Below are positions 63,447 through 64,000 of a DNA stretch of 64,000 nt, in pieces. The stretch is from positions 62,001 to 126,000 of the forward strand of contig JAOARM010000050.1 in the NCBI GenBank assembly GCA_025210515.1. Reading direction: 5' to 3'. Source of the DNA: Vallitalea sp. (GTDB lineage Bacteria; Bacillota; Clostridia; Lachnospirales; Vallitaleaceae). Every line of letters begins with the position of its first letter. Within the stretch, counting starts at the first letter, position 1. Under the pieces are notes generated by a model, which saw only the letters and a program-made list of their open reading frames with translations, was not told the origin of the DNA and made no database searches. The position numbers and the translations under genes are program-made.

Positions 63447-63708
63447 TATATCAAATCCTTTTATATTTTTTTTTGAAATTGCAAATAAAACTTAGTAAAA
63501 TGTAAATATTAATTATATAAATGTTTATTAAATGTTAGCCATGAAATTATATCAATTATAATATAATTTTTGATATAATACAATTAGAATATATATTTAC
63601 TTTAATAAGTAATTTAAGTTTTTATTAAGAAATATACAATAAGAGCATAGTAATGATAAATAACTTATTAAAGATATATATAAGTGATATTAAGTTGGAG
63701 GAAATTAT

Positions 63709-64000
63709 ATGGATATAGATTTATTTGCATTAGCTATTACGCCAGGAATTGCACTTGCATTAGGAATATATTTAACAGATAGATATGATAGAGAACCTAT
63801 TCATTTATTAGTAAAAATGTTTGCTTTAGGAATGTTTAGTGTAATTCCTATTCTATTAATTGAAAAAGTATTAACTGGATTGAATATTTTTACTGGATTA
63901 CTTAGTATTGCATATGTAGCATTTATTGTAGCTGGGTTTTCAGAAGAATTTGTAAAGAGATTAATAGTAATAAAATTTGCATATAACCATGAAGCTTTTA
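63709..64000 (+). CDS. PrsW-type intramembrane metalloprotease (partial)
   Basis: The first 97 codons are present and the gene runs off the window. It begins MDIDLFALAITPGIALALGI and continues YLTDRYDREPIHLLVKMFAL, with the PrsW-characteristic motif GFSEEFVKRLIVIKFAY (the paired glutamates that serve catalysis in the family). Three membrane segments are already visible. PrsW proteases cleave anti-sigma factors in the membrane; the ECF sigma/anti-sigma pair at 47077 is a candidate partner only by the family's known role. Start after TTGGAGGAAATTAT. Confidence 0.82.
   Translation, partial: MDIDLFALAITPGIALALGIYLTDRYDREPIHLLVKMFALGMFSVIPILLIEKVLTGLNIFTGLLSIAYVAFIVAGFSEEFVKRLIVIKFAYNHEAF

Noticed and set aside
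1-64000. CRISPR arrays, insertion sequences, prophage or integrase genes
   Set aside because: No regularly spaced repeats, transposase, integrase or phage structural motifs were found on either strand.

Overview
The window is AT-rich throughout (roughly 30% G+C by eye), has strong AGGAGG-type ribosome binding sites, many TTG and GTG starts, YesM/YesN-type sensors, a hybrid cluster protein and a B12-dependent microcompartment. It looks like the chromosome of an anaerobic low-G+C Firmicute of the class Clostridia, perhaps a Lachnospirales or Vallitalea-like organism; that placement is inference. I see no rRNA, no convincing tRNA, no CRISPR array, no insertion sequence and no prophage.

Bases 1-9935 form a polysaccharide-uptake region: the tail of a sugar-binding lipoprotein, a YesM-type histidine kinase and AraC-type response regulator, two sugar ABC permeases, and a 1380-residue secreted protein with three concanavalin-like domains in front of a glycoside-hydrolase-9-like module. 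Bases 9955-26190 hold mostly stand-alone genes: a PH-domain protein, two lipoproteins, a flavin-binding oxidase-like protein, a DUF318 permease split into two overlapping genes, an AraC/GyrI-type regulator interrupted by a nonsense codon, an ABC exporter pair, an SPFH protein, a pair of WYL-type regulators with an acetyltransferase, a TPR protein and an M50-like peptidase.

Bases 26792-41031 carry a FAD oxidoreductase, acyltransferase, arsenate-reductase-type protein, two membrane glycosyltransferases, aminopeptidase P, a tyrosine-rich small protein, a MacB-like ABC transporter with a downstream lipoprotein, and hydroxylamine reductase (hcp). Bases 41466-44490 hold L-fucose isomerase (fucI) and a LacI-type regulator, with two nearly identical LacI/CcpA-like operator sites upstream of fucI. 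They are followed by an FtsH-like protease, a 53-residue membrane protein, and an ECF sigma/anti-sigma pair.

Bases 49136-63018 are the centrepiece: a compact bacterial microcompartment (BMC) locus. Order: DeoR regulator, class II L-fuculose-phosphate aldolase (with a C-terminal encapsulation-like helix), B12-dependent diol dehydratase PduCDE, reactivase PduGH, adenosyltransferase PduO, acylating aldehyde dehydrogenase PduP, a zinc-type alcohol dehydrogenase with an encapsulation peptide, shell proteins, PduL, PduN and a PduT-like trimer protein. The inferred chemistry is: fucose to fuculose by FucI; fuculose 1-phosphate cleaved to lactaldehyde and DHAP by FucA; lactaldehyde reduced to 1,2-propanediol; then propanediol to propionaldehyde and on to propanol and propionyl phosphate inside the compartment. 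No fuculokinase and no PduB- or PduS-type gene is visible here. One shell gene encodes a 123-residue charged extension in frame with a BMC domain and carries a strong internal start, so it probably makes two forms; this is the most unusual object in the window. The window ends with a PspC-domain protein and the start of a PrsW-type protease gene.
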